Origin: Trifolium pratense
Lineage: Eukaryota; Streptophyta; Magnoliopsida; Fabales; Fabaceae
Length of the DNA: 64,000 nt
Reading direction: 5' to 3'
Assembly: GCF_020283565.1 (NCBI RefSeq)
Contig: NC_060061.1
Coordinates: 28,433,362 to 28,497,361, forward strand
A program made the position numbers and the translations under genes. Below are positions 35,122-48,822 of the stretch, in pieces. Below the pieces are notes generated by a model that did not search any database, was not told the DNA's origin, and saw only the letters and a program-made list of their open reading frames with translations. Position 1 is the first letter of the stretch, and each line of letters starts with the position of its first letter.

Positions 35122-38100
35122 ATGGCTGATTTGGTTGAAGAGGAACAACAAGTTGTTGGTATTGACGATAATAAGCTTGTACATTTGGAGGGTAGTAGTG
35201 GTCAAGGTGAAAAAGATATGGGTCCTGCTACAGGCAATTCAATTCATAGATCAAGTTCAAGGCCTCAACTTGATGTTAGTAAAGCTGAAATTCAATCTAA
35301 TGTTGAGGATAAGTATCCCACTATTTTGTTGCCTAATCAATCTGATGATTTGTCTCATCTAGCTCTTGATATTGGAGGTATCTATCAATCATATGCTGAT
35401 GTAATGTGTTCTATTCATTTTGTTGCTATTGTTGTATGTGTATATGTATAGAAACAACTATCTCTTTTAACTAACTTTCCTTTTTCCGTGAAATCACTCT
35501 TTGTTCATTTTTCTTGTTTTTTATGTCATTCTATTAGGCCTGGTCTTGTCCCTTATTATTATGTATTTTGAGTACTCTCTTGTGGAGAAAGAGAGGAAAA
35601 AAACCCTCTTAAAAATATATGTAGCAGTTTGACCTTTTTACTTTTGGGATTTTCACAGTTTTGATTCATATTCAGTCAGGGACTTGTCTATTCTATGATA
35701 ATTTAGTTAAATTTTAGGAAAATAAGGAACTTGTAGAGTCTGACTGAAGTATGCCTAAAATTTAATCCGTTTCATCATATGGGCAGGATCTCTGATAAAG
35801 TTGGTGTACTTTTCGAGACATGAAGGCCAATCGGATGATGATAAAAGGAAGAAAACATTGAAGGAGCGATTGGGGCTTTCTAATGGTAACAGGAGAAGCT
35901 TTCCTATTCTTGGTGGAAGGCTTCACTTTGTGAAGTTTGAAACAAGAAAGATCAACGAGTGCTTAGATTTCATTCATTCAAAGCAGCTTCACCGTGGTGG
36001 TATATATCCTCTCTAATAGTACTGTGCATTCAAATATCATTTTATAGTTTTGTTGGTTTTATGTGTTTATTCAACTACATTCAACATTGCAACATATTTT
36101 TTTAGCACATTAATACGACTTGGTGAATTCATGATTATGGACTTTTTTTCTCTTGTTTATAGGGTTGGAATCACGTTACTCCGATTCCGTGGCTGATCAA
36201 AATGCCATAATTAAGGTAACTATGAGTCTTTGTTTTTTTTTTTTGCATGCTCTATTATCTTTTTCTGTTTAGATTATATCATTTCTTGAAATTCAAATCA
36301 TCAATTCAAATATGAGATTTTAAGCACGAAGCTATAACCTTTTGATACTTATCACATGTGTTAGTAGTATTATTTGCTTTGCTCTTTCTTATAAAACCCA
36401 ATATCGAGGATTTTTCTGTACATTTCATTTGTTGTTGGAAGTAATATTTGTAATTGTAACATTATCTGTTCTGGAATGTTGTCAAATGGATAATCTTGTA
36501 CCCATTTTCTGCTCTGGTGCTATGAAGTACACTAAACTGATGCATTCATTTTGTGACAAAGGCTACTGGTGGTGGAGCGTACAAGTATGCTGACCTTTTC
36601 AAAGAAAGACTTGGGGTTAGTCTTGACAAAGAAGATGAAATGGATTGTCTTGTCGCGGGAGCGAATTTCTTGCTTAAGGTGAATGCTTGTTTGAACTTAT
36701 CCTTTTCACTTGCATTTTATTTAAGTCAGCTTGCTAGGGAGGATGTATTGTTATTTATTTCTTTGTATAGGTACTAATACTATGCATCTCACTTATTTAA
36801 ATGAATAATCAGAAATAAATAATTAAAAAAGAAAAATAGTTGTCTGTCTGACTTCACTTCTTTCTGAATAATATTATTGCGGTTTTCCCTTATTTTAAAG
36901 ATATGGAGCAATTGTTTGGCTAAACTTGACTACCATTATGTTTTACAATTTGGTTTAAGCAATAAGCTTACAGATTTAACTTCATGATTCTCGCTACTAA
37001 CCAAGATCTAATTGAAAATTATGTCGGTCCTTTTCTATTATCCAAAAACAAACTCTGTCATTTAGTTTGGAATTTGCGAACAGAGTCTGCTACTAATTCA
37101 TTCTGTTTTACTGATCTATATCTTTAGTTTTCTTTTACCCTTGATATCTCTGATTTGAAGTTCTACTACTTCTTAGTAGGCAATACGTCATGAAGCTTTC
37201 ACACACATGGAAGGCCAGAAAGAGTTTGTTCAAATTGACCATAATGATTTGTTCCCTTATCTTCTAGTTAATGTTGGTTCCGGTGTTAGTATGATCAAGG
37301 TACATTTTTCTTGTATCCTAAATTGATTTCACTTTGATCTATCTGAATGATGTATGATAAAGGCTAACAGGTTATGACTCTTTCTTTTTATTTGTGATAG
37401 GTTGATGGGGATGGAAAGTTTGAGAGGGTTAGTGGGACAAATGTTGGTGGTGGTACTTATTGGGGCCTGGGAAGACTGTTAACAAAGTGCAAGAGGTCAT
37501 TTTCATGAGACTTATCATCATTTTGATCTATTGCCATGTTTTTTTTTTTTTGGGTACATGATCTATTGCCATGTTTAAACTATTGATAATGTGTTTTGTT
37601 GAAATGAATCCAGCTTTGATGAGTTGCTTGAGCTAAGCCAGAAAGGAGATAATAGTACTATCGACATGCTTGTTGGGGACATTTATGGTGGTTTGGATTA
37701 TTCTAAGGTATATGCTTAATTATTATATATAAATGTTCACATCATACAGAGAGAAAATAAATCACTTTATGGAGTAGATAAATATGAATTGTTTGATAAA
37801 TTTTTATCAATCAACATGGCTGAGTATTCTCTGGTCTTAAATAATTCTAGATTGGCCTATCGGCTTCAACTATTGCTTCAAGTTTTGGGAAAACTATATC
37901 AGAAAAAAAGGAACTTGAAAACTACAGACCTGAAGACATATCACTCTCTCTTCTACGGATGATTTCATACAATATTGGCCAGGTGAGCAGGAAATATCAT
38001 TTTATCATTTTAGTTCATAACTATAGGCAGCCTAAACTGTTGTTATTTTGCCCGTCCAACTATCTAGTCCATTATTTAAAATTTCATTGTTAAGTTTTGT

Positions 38101-41100
38101 AAATTAGACATGTAAAGTACAAAGTTCTTTGTATTTAATTTGTTTATTGAATATCATCTAATTTCACTTTTAAGTTTGTATGTGTTATCAGGAATCCGCT
38201 TTGAGTAATTCCAACATTCTATTCCATTACATCTTGTTCTTCCAGCGAATACTGACAATCCTGTGTTCTTTTCATCTCTGTGTAGATAGCTTACTTAAAT
38301 GCATTGCGATTTAAGTTGAAGAGAATATTTTTTGGAGGATTTTTTATCAGGGGCCATGCTTATACCATGGACACTATTTCTTTTGCTGTTCAATACTGGT
38401 ACATTAAATGCCTAATGCCTTGATGCAACTAGATTTATTTTTCCCCTTAAATTAAATTACTACACTGACTTGCAAATTATATTATTTTTCATTTAGGTCT
38501 AATGGGGGTGCCCAGGCAATGTTTTTGCGACATGAAGGATTTCTGGGAGCTTTAGGTGCATTTATGAGTTATGAAAAGCATGGTTTAGATGACCTCATGG
38601 TGCATCAGTTAGTTGAAAGGTTTCCGATGGGTGCTCCATATACTGGTGGAAAGATACATGGCCCGCCACTTGGAGATTTGAATGAGAAGGCAAGTCATAG
38701 GAATTTGAAATATCTAATTTGTGCTGTTAACCTGCTCAAGATAATTGGGTGTTCTTGTTCTTGAGTTGGTGTGTTTAGTTTAGCTTAGTTTTTTTTCCAC
38801 TAAAAGCTAATTCTAACAACCATAACTCTGAAGTCAATTTTAATAAGAGTGTTTTTTTAGTGGGCATTCCTTTACCATCAGGAACGTCCCATTTTCTCCC
38901 TCATTGGTTTCTCTTGAAGTTGCAATAGTTAAATAACTAATGTAACACCACCAATAAGAATCTCTGGAATACCTTATAATGTCACCCTATGGAGTCATAT
39001 TCAATCGAGTTGGAATAATTGCATAGCAACTTGAGTAGCTGCTAAAGACAAAAAGTCTGGACGATAGTAAAGTGCCTCCTGGCTTGAAATTATAAATTGA
39101 AATGAAGTATAATTCGTTATACTTCAGAAAAGCATCTGTTTCCTGTGATATGATTTGTTAAAAATAAAAGAATATTCAAATTTTTTTGAATTGCAAAAGA
39201 ATATTCAAATTTTAAATATGTGACCCACATAATTAGTATTCATAGAAGAAGAGTGAGTGATGGCTACATTGTACTTGACAGGATACTTCGGTAACAATTA
39301 ACAAATGAGCTCATAAAGCTATTTGTCTGAATTTTTTATAGATTGATTTTATCGTTTCTTGTAAATCTTCCTAGAGTTGTTTGTATTAGAAAATAATTGG
39401 TGAATGCAATAATGCTTTATTCGTCAGCCCAAGGTTGGTTTAAATAGAGAGGATACAACTAATTCTCTCCTTATAAAAGGAAACAATAGAAATATCTAGA
39501 ATCACCTAGAAATAATAAAATAGGAACAAAATACTTGTGTATTTTCCAACAGTTTGTTTATTTTTTTCCTTAAATTCCGAAGTGAATTTATTAGAAATTT
39601 GATATGATTTGGAGGTTCCAATACAGATTTCGTGGATGGAGAAGTTTTTACAGAAGGGAACGGAAATTACTGCACCTGTGCCAATGACTCCTGTTGCTGG
39701 AACTACTGGACTTGGAGGTTTTGAAGTCCCTTTGTCAAAGGGAAGTGCTCTGCGGTCTGATGCGAGTGCTCTAAATGTTGGTGTTCTCCATCTAGTACCA
39801 ACTTTGGAAGTGTTTCCGTTGTTAGCAGACCCAAAATTGTAAGGATGGTTGTAGAATGTAATTGCTCCTCTTAGATTGAAATTTCCCATCTATTGGTCTT
39901 CCCTTGAGTTGATATGTTCTGGTCATTTATATTGCCAAGGATGCCGATAGAGAACTATATATGTGTGTGTTCGCATAAATTCATGCATGTATGCATAAAT
40001 ACACACATATAGTTGTTTGTTGCAAGAACAGATCTTGGCCATTAGATTATTTTACACTAATTTGTAATCTTGGGCATCCATATTAGGTCTAATGGTCAAG
40101 ATTTGGTCCACTCTTATCACTTGATATGCCGCTCCATTACTAACTATGGTTTGTATGCCTTTTCATCAGTGAAAGTGTGCCATTTCTTTCAAAATTAAGC
40201 TTTATAAGGCAATCCCATGTTATTAATTTTGCATTATTTTGTTTTTCAAAACTAATATTAAATTGCATCTCAGGTATGAGCCCAATACAATTGATCTTGC
40301 AGATCCCAAGGAATTAGAGTAAGCAAATTACTATTAATTATTGCTCAATTAAGGCTTCATAGTTTGTAGTGTTCTTATGTAGCTAAAACAATTTGCATCT
40401 GATGTAGATATTGGCTCACTATTTTGTCAGAGCACTTGCCAGATCTTGTGGACAAGGTAGTAAACTAATGTTGTCTTGAAATTTGAAACCCCTGTCTTCA
40501 TGCTTGTGTGTCTTTTATGCCATGAACAAAGTAAAAATGGAAATATCAATGTATGAAAGAAACTAAAACACTAAAGATAACTCCAGGATTCTGCATACAA
40601 TAAGGATAACCCTTGTATCAACAAAAGTGATAATAGTATAATAATGTTAACAAGCTTATAGTCATTTTTCACTTGTGTCAAGAAATATTTTATATTATAA
40701 ATTACAATAGAAAACAATAAGATTCCTCCCTTAAGAAACCGATAAACTCAAACACCATGGAAAACTAGAAAATCATATCAGTTAGGCAAGGCCTGCCAGT
40801 TTATCTGCATGTCCATCATTAAAATCCCTCTGTATGCAGTGTCCCGTTTAATTTATTGTTCAGTTGTGCTGCATTGTCCCTCCTTTTGTTGGAAGTAGTG
40901 TGTGAAAAGACAAAAATATCAAGTTCTAATCTAGTTTTCGATTGTGATGTATATAGGCTGTTGCTAGTGAAGGTGGAACTGATGATGCTAAAAGAAGGGG
41001 TGATGCTTTTGCTCGTGCATTTTCTGCCCACTTGGCAAGGTAATACTGACATAAGATTCCTGTTTTGATGGCTTAGTATCATTGTTGAAACATTAGTATC

Positions 41101-44100
41101 TTTCCAGTTATCCTGATGCAAACTTGCGTAAGAACAAAAGGAGAGTTTTTTCTCCATGTTATCTTCAATCACGTGGGTTAGTCTTAAATTAAAGATTTAT
41201 AGTGGGTCAAGTGCTCTTGCAGCACATTTCATGGTTTTTGTGATAGTCATGTCAACTAAATGATATGTATTAGAAGCAACTTAAGTTGCCAAACATCATG
41301 ATTCCAGTTTATGTGTATTGGATATATTCATGGATAATGTAAAAATTGCAATAATTTACAACATCGGCTACTTCGGTCTCCTTTGAGAGCCAAATTTGTT
41401 GCGGTTTAGTGACAGCTTGGGAATTGCATCTGCTCTCCATGTCAACCAAATAGCTAGCATAAAAATGATTTAAGGATGTCTCGCAATCTTCATCTTTCAC
41501 AGTTTCAGCATCTAGATCATGAATCCCACATGATAAAAAATAGAAGATTGCTCAGATGGAACTACAAATTTTGTGTTAAATCCATTAATTAAATAAGTAT
41601 TTTAGCTGAAACCCAAATTGGGTTGCCTAAGAAAGAAGTACAGTTGATCAAAATTAAACTCAAACCTCTTCTGAAATGCATGTTGTTGCATATATGTTGA
41701 AACATAAATTTCACGAGTTTCAATCCTTTTAAATAAGTTGTCATATTATTGATGTCGATGCATTATTTATTACGTTAATGTTTAATATACTTTCAAACTT
41801 CATCGATTTTATTTGGCTTAAGCTCTTTCGACTAATCAACTTGCACACCAAATGAATAGGTTAATGGAGGAGCCTTCTGCATATGGGAAGTTAGGTCTGG
41901 CCAATCTATTGGAAATGAGGGAAGAGTGCTTGAGGGAATTCCAGTTTGTTGATGCCTACAGAAGTATAAAGCAGCGGTAATTGTGCTTTTAAAACTTAAA
42001 TCTCCACTAGGACTAAGTTTAAGAAATTGCTTTCTGAGTCCCTTGAAAAAGAAATTTCTGCTGGAAATGTAAACATGAATTGATTTTTTATTTCATTCAC
42101 ATGTGTATTCTCCTGACATCTTTATTTGTCTGGTTTATATGTGTATAATAGGGAAAATGAAGCATCACTTGCTGTTTTGCCTGACTTGTTTGTAGAACTT
42201 GATAGCATGGATGAGGTATGCCTGAATAATACTACAATCCTCCAAATTTAACATATAGGGGGGTATTCATTTTTTTTTGTTCATGCGTAATAGCTGGTTA
42301 AATAATTAATGTTTCACTCCTTTTAAAAGAAAATATGTGTTGATGTTTCCATAATTTTTAGTAAAATTATAACTGAATGAGGAAGTTTAATGTTGAGGCC
42401 ATAGTACTTGCTTATTCGTGGACAAATTTGTACTCTTTGCTTCTGCTATGTGCTTAAGCCGCTCTTTTGTTTCAGGAAACCAGACTGCTTACTCTAATTG
42501 AAGGCGTTCTCGCTGCAAACATTTTTGACTGGGGATCTCGTGCATGTGTAGATCTCTATCATAAAGGAACAATTATTGAAATTTACAGAATGAGTCGCAA
42601 TAAAATGCGCAGACCTTGGCGGGTAGGTGTAGTTAAGCATATATGAGTGTAATCATTTTTTGAATATATCCATCATAGTTGATAGTTGAATACCAATATA
42701 TCTTTTATTGATCTAGGTTGATGATTTTGATGTCTTCAAAGAGAGAATGTTAGGGACCGGGGACAAGAAGTTTCCCCCTCATAGAAGAGCTTTACTTTTT
42801 GTTGATAATTCAGGTGCTGACATTGTTCTAGGGATGCTTCCACTGGCTAGGGAGCTCCTCCGACGTGGAACTGAAGTGAGTTCCCTTTATAGTTTCTATA
42901 TTTTGTAGAATTTACAATTTCTGTATTCCGCTTGCAAAAAAATTTGTTAGCTTTATTTCAATTTAAACTTGGTAATTTTAAAAAAATGGATTGGTTACAT
43001 TCTAGGTATAGTGATTGGTAAATCTCCAAAGTCATAATGCCTGATTGCTCAATTTCCCACCTTTGGCGTGGTTTTTTCACTTATTTTTATGGTTTCACAC
43101 ATCATGTAATGTTATGATAGAGTATTGACATTATGCTGTTCTGTGCGTGCATGTATTACTTTAGTTAGCTTCTGTTATGCTTTCGTTAAATAGATTTAGC
43201 TAATTTGTTATTATGGTAAAATACAGTTGCCAATTGTTAACAGCCTTGTTAACTTACAATTTGCATAGTCAGTTTACAAATACCTGCAATTACACACTAT
43301 ACTTCATAATAATTTTCAGAATGCCTATCTTTCTTTGAATTCCTCTCTACACCAATTTTTACAATATATATTTGCTGGTATTTGGCTGCTAGACAGTAAG
43401 TTTGGTTAATGTCTACAAATTTTGTTGTTACCAAGATAACAATGGATGTGTCTTGCAGGTAGTTCTTGTTGCAAACTCGCTTCCTGCTTTAAATGATGTG
43501 ACTGCAATGGAGCTTCCTGATATTGTAGCTGAGGCTGCCAAGGTTTGTCTATTTTTTGTGAACTCTTATCAGTCTGTTTTATTTTATTTTATTTCCATGT
43601 TTAGGGAGACTGTTATAAAATTCAACTGAATATCTTTGTCATATCATATCAGTTACTTCTTTGTCATCCCCCCCCCCCCCCCCCCTCCTCCCCTTCGCAT
43701 TTGATGCAAAAAGTTGCAGTAGCTTAAGTCATATAGTTTATTGAAGAATCACATTGGAGTTAAAATTTGTTTGCATTTTACCGATTCAGAATATAGAAGA
43801 GATTTGTTTTTATTGATAAAAAATCTCTATTGCACGAGTATTCAAGAGAGGTTTGGTTCATTACCAATATGAATTCCTCTTCCAAAACTCATGATGACCC
43901 TCAAAAACCCTCCTTTACTCAGCCTAACATCTCGCACTTTCTAAATGACAATGCACTTTTCCAACCAAGGGTGTTTCCCAACACATTTATGTTATGAAAA
44001 CCTTAATTTCCTAATGCATTGATTTTAATGGAAGCCAACACCTTCAGTATCTCATTTTTTGTTGTTGTCCAATCCTCCTCTACTCAGCCTATCATCTCTC

Positions 44101-45607
44101 ACTTTCTAAATGACTCCCTAATCAATGCACTTTTCCAACTAAGGGTGTTTCCTAACAGATTTATGTTATGAAAACCTCAATTTCCTAATGCATTGATTTT
44201 AATCGAAGCCAACACCTTCGACATCTCTTTTTTTTTTGTCAAATATTATATTCCTTCTTCACTACGTGTAAACTGCCCTTTCATTTTGTCTATTCTTCTA
44301 TATAATGCAATGGTGCGTTGATTTATAAAAGGGGATATGAATGGTTATATTTTCTTGTCTCGTAGACCTTATTATCATTGGAAAAAGGTGGCATAGCATT
44401 CGGTGTGAATTCAAAACGAATGACTAGAGGTCATTTGTGCAATGTCTAGTATCTACAAAAATAGTATTTAAAAGTTCCTAATATCACTGACCTTATGTTA
44501 AATGTCCTTTTGTTGATGTTATTATAACTATATACTCCTCCGGTCAAACTAATATTCTTGTTTTAGCATTGCGACATTCTAAGGCGAGCTGCTGAAGCCG
44601 GGGGCTTGCTTGTCGATGCAATGATTAATACAGATAACTCTAAAGAAAATTCATCTTCGGTCCCCTTGATGGTTGTTGAGAATGGATGTGGTAGTCCATG
44701 CATAGACTTAAGACAGGTCAGCTCTGAGTTGGCTGCTGCAGCAAAAGATGCCGATTTGGTGAGAGGATCATTATTTTGTTTGACAAAATCACACTAATTA
44801 GAATATTAAGGAGCAACATATTCTAATCGAGTTTTGTCATCTACAGATAATTTTGGAAGGGATGGGTAGATCTCTGCATACTAACCTCTATGCTCAATTT
44901 AAGTGTGATGCTCTGAAGGTAACATCTCTGGTTAATAGCTTATAACAGTCGCATTTAATTTGTCTTTTTTCATCATTTGGTTTTGGTTTAGAGTTTACCT
45001 ACCTAATGCTTTTCCAAAACTCTAGTGTCCTCTGATAATTAACTTGTGTTGAGGATTCCACTACTTCAAGAGCTGTTACTTAAATGGTTTTATGAATCGA
45101 TTAGGATTTTTCATATGGTTTTTCTTTCTCGTCATTCATCCATATCTAGAATTAATACTTATGGTTTCCCTGCTTAATCCATATGTCATCCAATTCTTAT
45201 TTTCAAAACCTCATATTTTTGTAAATATTTGTGAATTTGTATCCATATTGTACTTGATTCTTGCGAATTGTTGACAATTGGATTAATCTTCGAGCCCAAT
45301 ATTAAAATATCATGCATCATGTTAGTGGTGTCTTTACTCTCTAATAGCATTTTAGATGGAGATCCCCAAATTAGGATTTATGCATAAGCTTATTTCTGTT
45401 GCTTTTGGATGGAAAGGGTTCTGGAAGGTAAAACAAACATACTAAAACTGCCAACAGGCATTCTTATTTCTTCTTCTTTATCATCTTTTATTTATCTATT
45501 TTAAACCCTCTTGGCAGCTTGCGATGGTGAAAAATCAGAGGTTGGCTGAAAAGTTGATTAAAGGGAACATATATGACTGTATTTGCAAATACCAGCCTGC
45601 TAGTTGA
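35122..45607 (+). CDS. PANK2: Bifunctional pantothenate kinase 2 / phosphatase
   Basis: Plant PANK2 phosphorylates pantothenate, the first committed step of coenzyme A synthesis, and carries a C-terminal DUF89/ARMT1-type metal-dependent phosphatase acting on 4'-phosphopantetheine-type substrates. Coding exons: 35122-35377, 35787-35999, 36163-36215, 36562-36678, 37180-37299, 37401-37495, 37614-37707, 37851-37982, 38286-38398, 38497-38689, 39627-39838, 40274-40318, 40408-40456, 40957-41039, 41860-41976, 42152-42215, 42476-42622, 42717-42875, 43459-43542, 44567-44758, 44847-44918, 45518-45607. They total 2700 bp, 899 aa, about the Arabidopsis PANK2 length. Kinase motifs: [14 protein letters not shown] near residue 82, [21 protein letters not shown] and [12 protein letters not shown]. 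Phosphatase motifs: [20 protein letters not shown] and [14 protein letters not shown]. Intron 10 uses a GC donor. Confidence 0.95.
40028..40120. mobile_element. Short hairpin MITE-like repeat in a PANK2 intron
   Basis: 'agatcttggccattaga' is answered by 'tctaatggtcaagattt' about 60 bases later, an inverted pair with one or two mismatches. It lies in the intron between 39838 and 40274. Confidence 0.45.
43668..43685. repeat. 18-base poly(C) run
   Basis: Eighteen consecutive C residues in a PANK2 intron, unusual in this AT-rich region; the run length may be a sequencing artefact. Confidence 0.9.
43903..44238. repeat. Tandem duplication of about 170 bp in a PANK2 intron
   Basis: Two diverged copies in direct order share 'actcagcct', 'tctaaatgac', 'aagggtgtttcc', 'tttatgttatgaaaacct' and 'cctaatgcattgattttaat'. 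It lies in the intron between 43542 and 44567 and has no coding signal. Confidence 0.8.
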
Positions 45608-47832
45608 AAGCTTCCATGAACGAGCTGATTGTGTAATTTGAGCTTCTAGGACAAGGAACTCATGTTCAAAATTTTAACCTTATATATATATTTTGTTTTT
45701 GTACAGATGTACTATCAAGTTTCTTCAGTATAGAAATTTTCACCTGGATAGAACTTGTGGGGGAATAATAGTGTTATAATAATGTAGTTTAAAATAAGCT
45801 TCTTTCAACTGTCATATTTTGTATAATTAATTAGTTTAATATGTGTTTGATTTACTAAAATGTAAGGGACTAGACAACAATCGTTAGAATTCTTATTAAT
45901 GTTAAGCACCGTTTTACAGTGGACCACTTAAGAGCAGTCGCGTGATAATATAGTATTAAACAAAAAAAAAAAGGCCAAAAGTTCTGATCCATGGACAACT
46001 TGTATGCTTGCACACTGTTTTCTTTATTTTATTCTGCTATACTTCTAATCATCTTTCATAGACTCATACTGGCAGGTAATACACTTCACATAATGATTAG
46101 AGCAATTGTGCTCTACTTATTCAAGGTAGATACCATACACCTTGCTTCTAATCTTTTGCATTCATTCTCATGTTAGAGGAATGATATTTTTCGTGAAGGA
46201 GAAACCCACAAATCCATGGTGATGTATTCCGTTCCACTATTTGTTATTTCCGCTGAAAGCTTATTTCTCATTGTTAATTTGTACTTTGTGACCATTTTGT
46301 GATGCTTATATTGCTATATATATATATATAGCATAGCTGGTCATGTTGATGCTCTGCTCTCGTGCCAATGAACATTATGTCTCCGTTCCTTTCATAAAAT
46401 TGAAATTCTCATACTGTAGGGGGACTCAGAAAGTATACTGGGAGGATTTTGAAAAGTTTGTTTTGCAAATTCTCCAAATAATTTTTATTTCATTATATTA
46501 TAATTTTTATTCTCCAAAGCACTTTCCTCCTTCACCATTTTAGATTTTTTTTTTCTTCTTTCTCTAAAGCAAGATAAAAATTTCCCTTTCTTTCCATTTT
46601 CCTCCCATCCCTCCTAAGGCTCTTCCTTCCCTTCCACCCTAACTCCCAAATCTCTGCCTGCTACAAGTTTGATTACAATATCATTTAACAACGTGTAATG
46701 TCATACTAGTTAAGTTAGATTTTTTCAACGGTGATTGTGTTAATCATGTTCATTTATGATATGCACCAATTGTTGAAAATTATGCATTACCTTCAAAAAT
46801 TTATGAATTAACTTTATGAACTTTGAACTTGTGAATTCTTGTGATTCAATAGGAAATAAACTATTTGGAAGATATGAGTTAGGTTCATAAATAAGAGAAT
46901 AATAGAATTTGACACAAACACATATAGGAACAAAATTGAAACAAAGTAAATAAAATAGAAGAAATGGAATAAGTAGAAGGAGCGTCACACTCTTTCTAAT
47001 CTGAGAGAATGATAAGCCGATGGATGAGGATCGCTACAAGAAAATGATTCTTTGATAAGATCAATTTTGGTCCAACCCAGAACCTAAGAGCAAATACTCT
47101 CAATTACACAAAGTGTAAAACTTAACAAAATTCATTCATTTGGCAAGAGTTACATGCATCCTTTATATATGAAAGACTTAGGATGATGTAATGAGCAAAA
47201 GGTAACTCCTAAGAAAGCAAAATGATTTCAGCCACTAATTATCATGACAGTGTGGTGTGGCTGAATTATTTACAAGGAAAATGAAAAATAAAGAAGAGAT
47301 AGTGGTGTTCTTTGATTGTTTGGTGCACCACTTTCACATGCTTAGTGAAACTCTTTATTTTCTACTTTTCTTATGCTTTATTGTGTCAGTATCACATGTT
47401 TGGATAATAAAAATAAACTTTGGTTATTTTTCTTTAACTTGGGTCATGCCTTCTTCAACTTGGGTCGGACCTTCTATGAATTTGACCATGAAGTGAATTA
47501 AGGACTCATTGATTCTTCATGCATGTGTCCTTGTGATAGGACCTCCTAAACTTTGAATTGCATTACTTATATCTTGGACTATCTCCTCATCAATTTAACT
47601 TAGTGACTTAATTAACAATGTATGTATGTTTAATAACAATCCAGTATATTTTGTTGGCATCTAAACAAAAAGGTCTCTTCACAGTCAGTATATAATTAAA
47701 AATCACACATTTTTATATATTATTTTTCTTGTAACAAATTAAAAAAAATAAAATGAGTTCAATAGAAAAGAATGATAATGGATACCCGTGTTCGAATATG
47801 ACGGATTACAAAGGTATTAATGTTATAATACA
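45608..47832. other. Intergenic region downstream of PANK2
   Basis: The PANK2 3' UTR probably runs to about 45800. No further gene seen. About 46990-47560 has a transposon-like look (moderate complexity, 'ggtccaacccagaacctaag'), but I found no termini or target duplication to define an element. Confidence 0.4.
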
Positions 47833-48048
47833 CTAGCGGCCACCGCGACTGTCTGTGTCTAACTTATGTCCCAAAAAAAAAGACATGTCTTATGTTATGG
47901 TGAGTTTGTTGATAAAAGATTTTTGCTACTAAAAAAAAGATGTACCTTATGATATGGTAAATTTGTTAATAAAAAAAATAAGGGTATTGTTGGTATTATG
48001 AAAAGTCGACACCAAAAATATTTGTATTTTCTTTATATATACTATAGA
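47833..48048 (-). mobile_element. Mini-Helitron copy C
   Basis: On minus it starts TCTATAGTATATATAAAG and ends GGCCGCTAG before a flanking T, with the body shared with copies A and B ('tatgttatggtgagtttgtt' on plus). The 3' hairpin is eroded. A second 5'-terminus-like segment follows at about 48100-48165. Confidence 0.7.
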
Positions 48049-48219
48049 TATAGATATAGATTATGTATAGATATGATGTGACTTTATAGTGTTGCCAATT
48101 AGCCAAGGGTATTCTTGGTATTTTAAAAAGACCACACTAAACTTATGTATCCTCTTTATATGTTATATAATATATAATATATAATATAATATAATACATA
48201 TGTTTGAAGAAAAACAAGT

Positions 48220-48290
48220 GGGCATTTGGTCTAGTGGTATGATTCTCGCTTTGGGTCGAGAGATTCGGAGTTCGATTCTCCGAATGCCCC
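48220..48290 (+). tRNA. tRNA-Pro (anticodon UGG), variant anticodon arm
   Basis: Acceptor arms GGGCATT and AATGCCC pair perfectly, with discriminator C. The D region GTCTAGTGGTATGAT and T arm CGGAG-TTCGATT-CTCCG are normal. The anticodon TGG lies in CTTTGGGT. The gene is 71 bases; the common plant form, as I recall it, is 72. The missing base falls just 3' of the anticodon, so the regular CTCGC stem cannot form and the best stem is TCTCG/CGAGA with an 8-base loop. It may be a pseudo-tRNA or a decoding variant. Confidence 0.85.
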
Positions 48291-48679
48291 ACAAAGTAAT
48301 AGTAATTATTATGGACATAACATTTAAACAATAATAACCCTACGACCACAAGCATATATATATATAAATAAATAAGAGAATGTTAACATGTCTCTTAAGA
48401 GAGATACAATTTTCATAAAAGATATATAATATAAATAGTACACTACTGCATATTTTCTTTCTTTCTTTAACTAGAAAAGAAGAAGAACTACTGCACCATA
48501 TCTTCCTGGATCTCAAAGCATATTTAATCCTAAAGCTTCCATGACGTGTCACACACAAAGACACACACACATATACAAACCAAAAGTTAACCCACCAAGG
48601 CAGTAGATTTGGACTCTCAAGCTTCTCATTCACACTCAATCAATCCATCATCTCTTAATTGGCTAATACAAAGACTTTA

Positions 48680-48712
<33 letters not shown>
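48680..48712. repeat. (TG)n(TA)n microsatellite downstream of the Dof gene
   Basis: A short TG run passes into about 11 TA units, about 110 bases past the Dof stop codon, probably in or near its 3' UTR. Confidence 0.85.
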
Positions 48713-48718
<6 letters not shown>

Positions 48719-48822
48719 AATAATAGAATATAAAATATATAAAGAGAAGTGTGATATTATAGAGTATTGATTAGGTGATTGATCAATGATCAAATTAACC
48801 AATTATACTACTAAGAGAAATC

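Noticed and set aside
35039..35362. ORF starting with polytyrosine
   Set aside because: It is the (TTA)n repeat and a frame-shadow of PANK2 exon 2.
39506..39889. 127-aa minus-strand ORF
   Set aside because: Antisense of PANK2 exon 11, which has clear splice sites and family sequence on the plus strand.
46990..47560. Possible retrotransposon LTR
   Set aside because: The style fits, but no matching termini, partner copy or target duplication could be found in the window.
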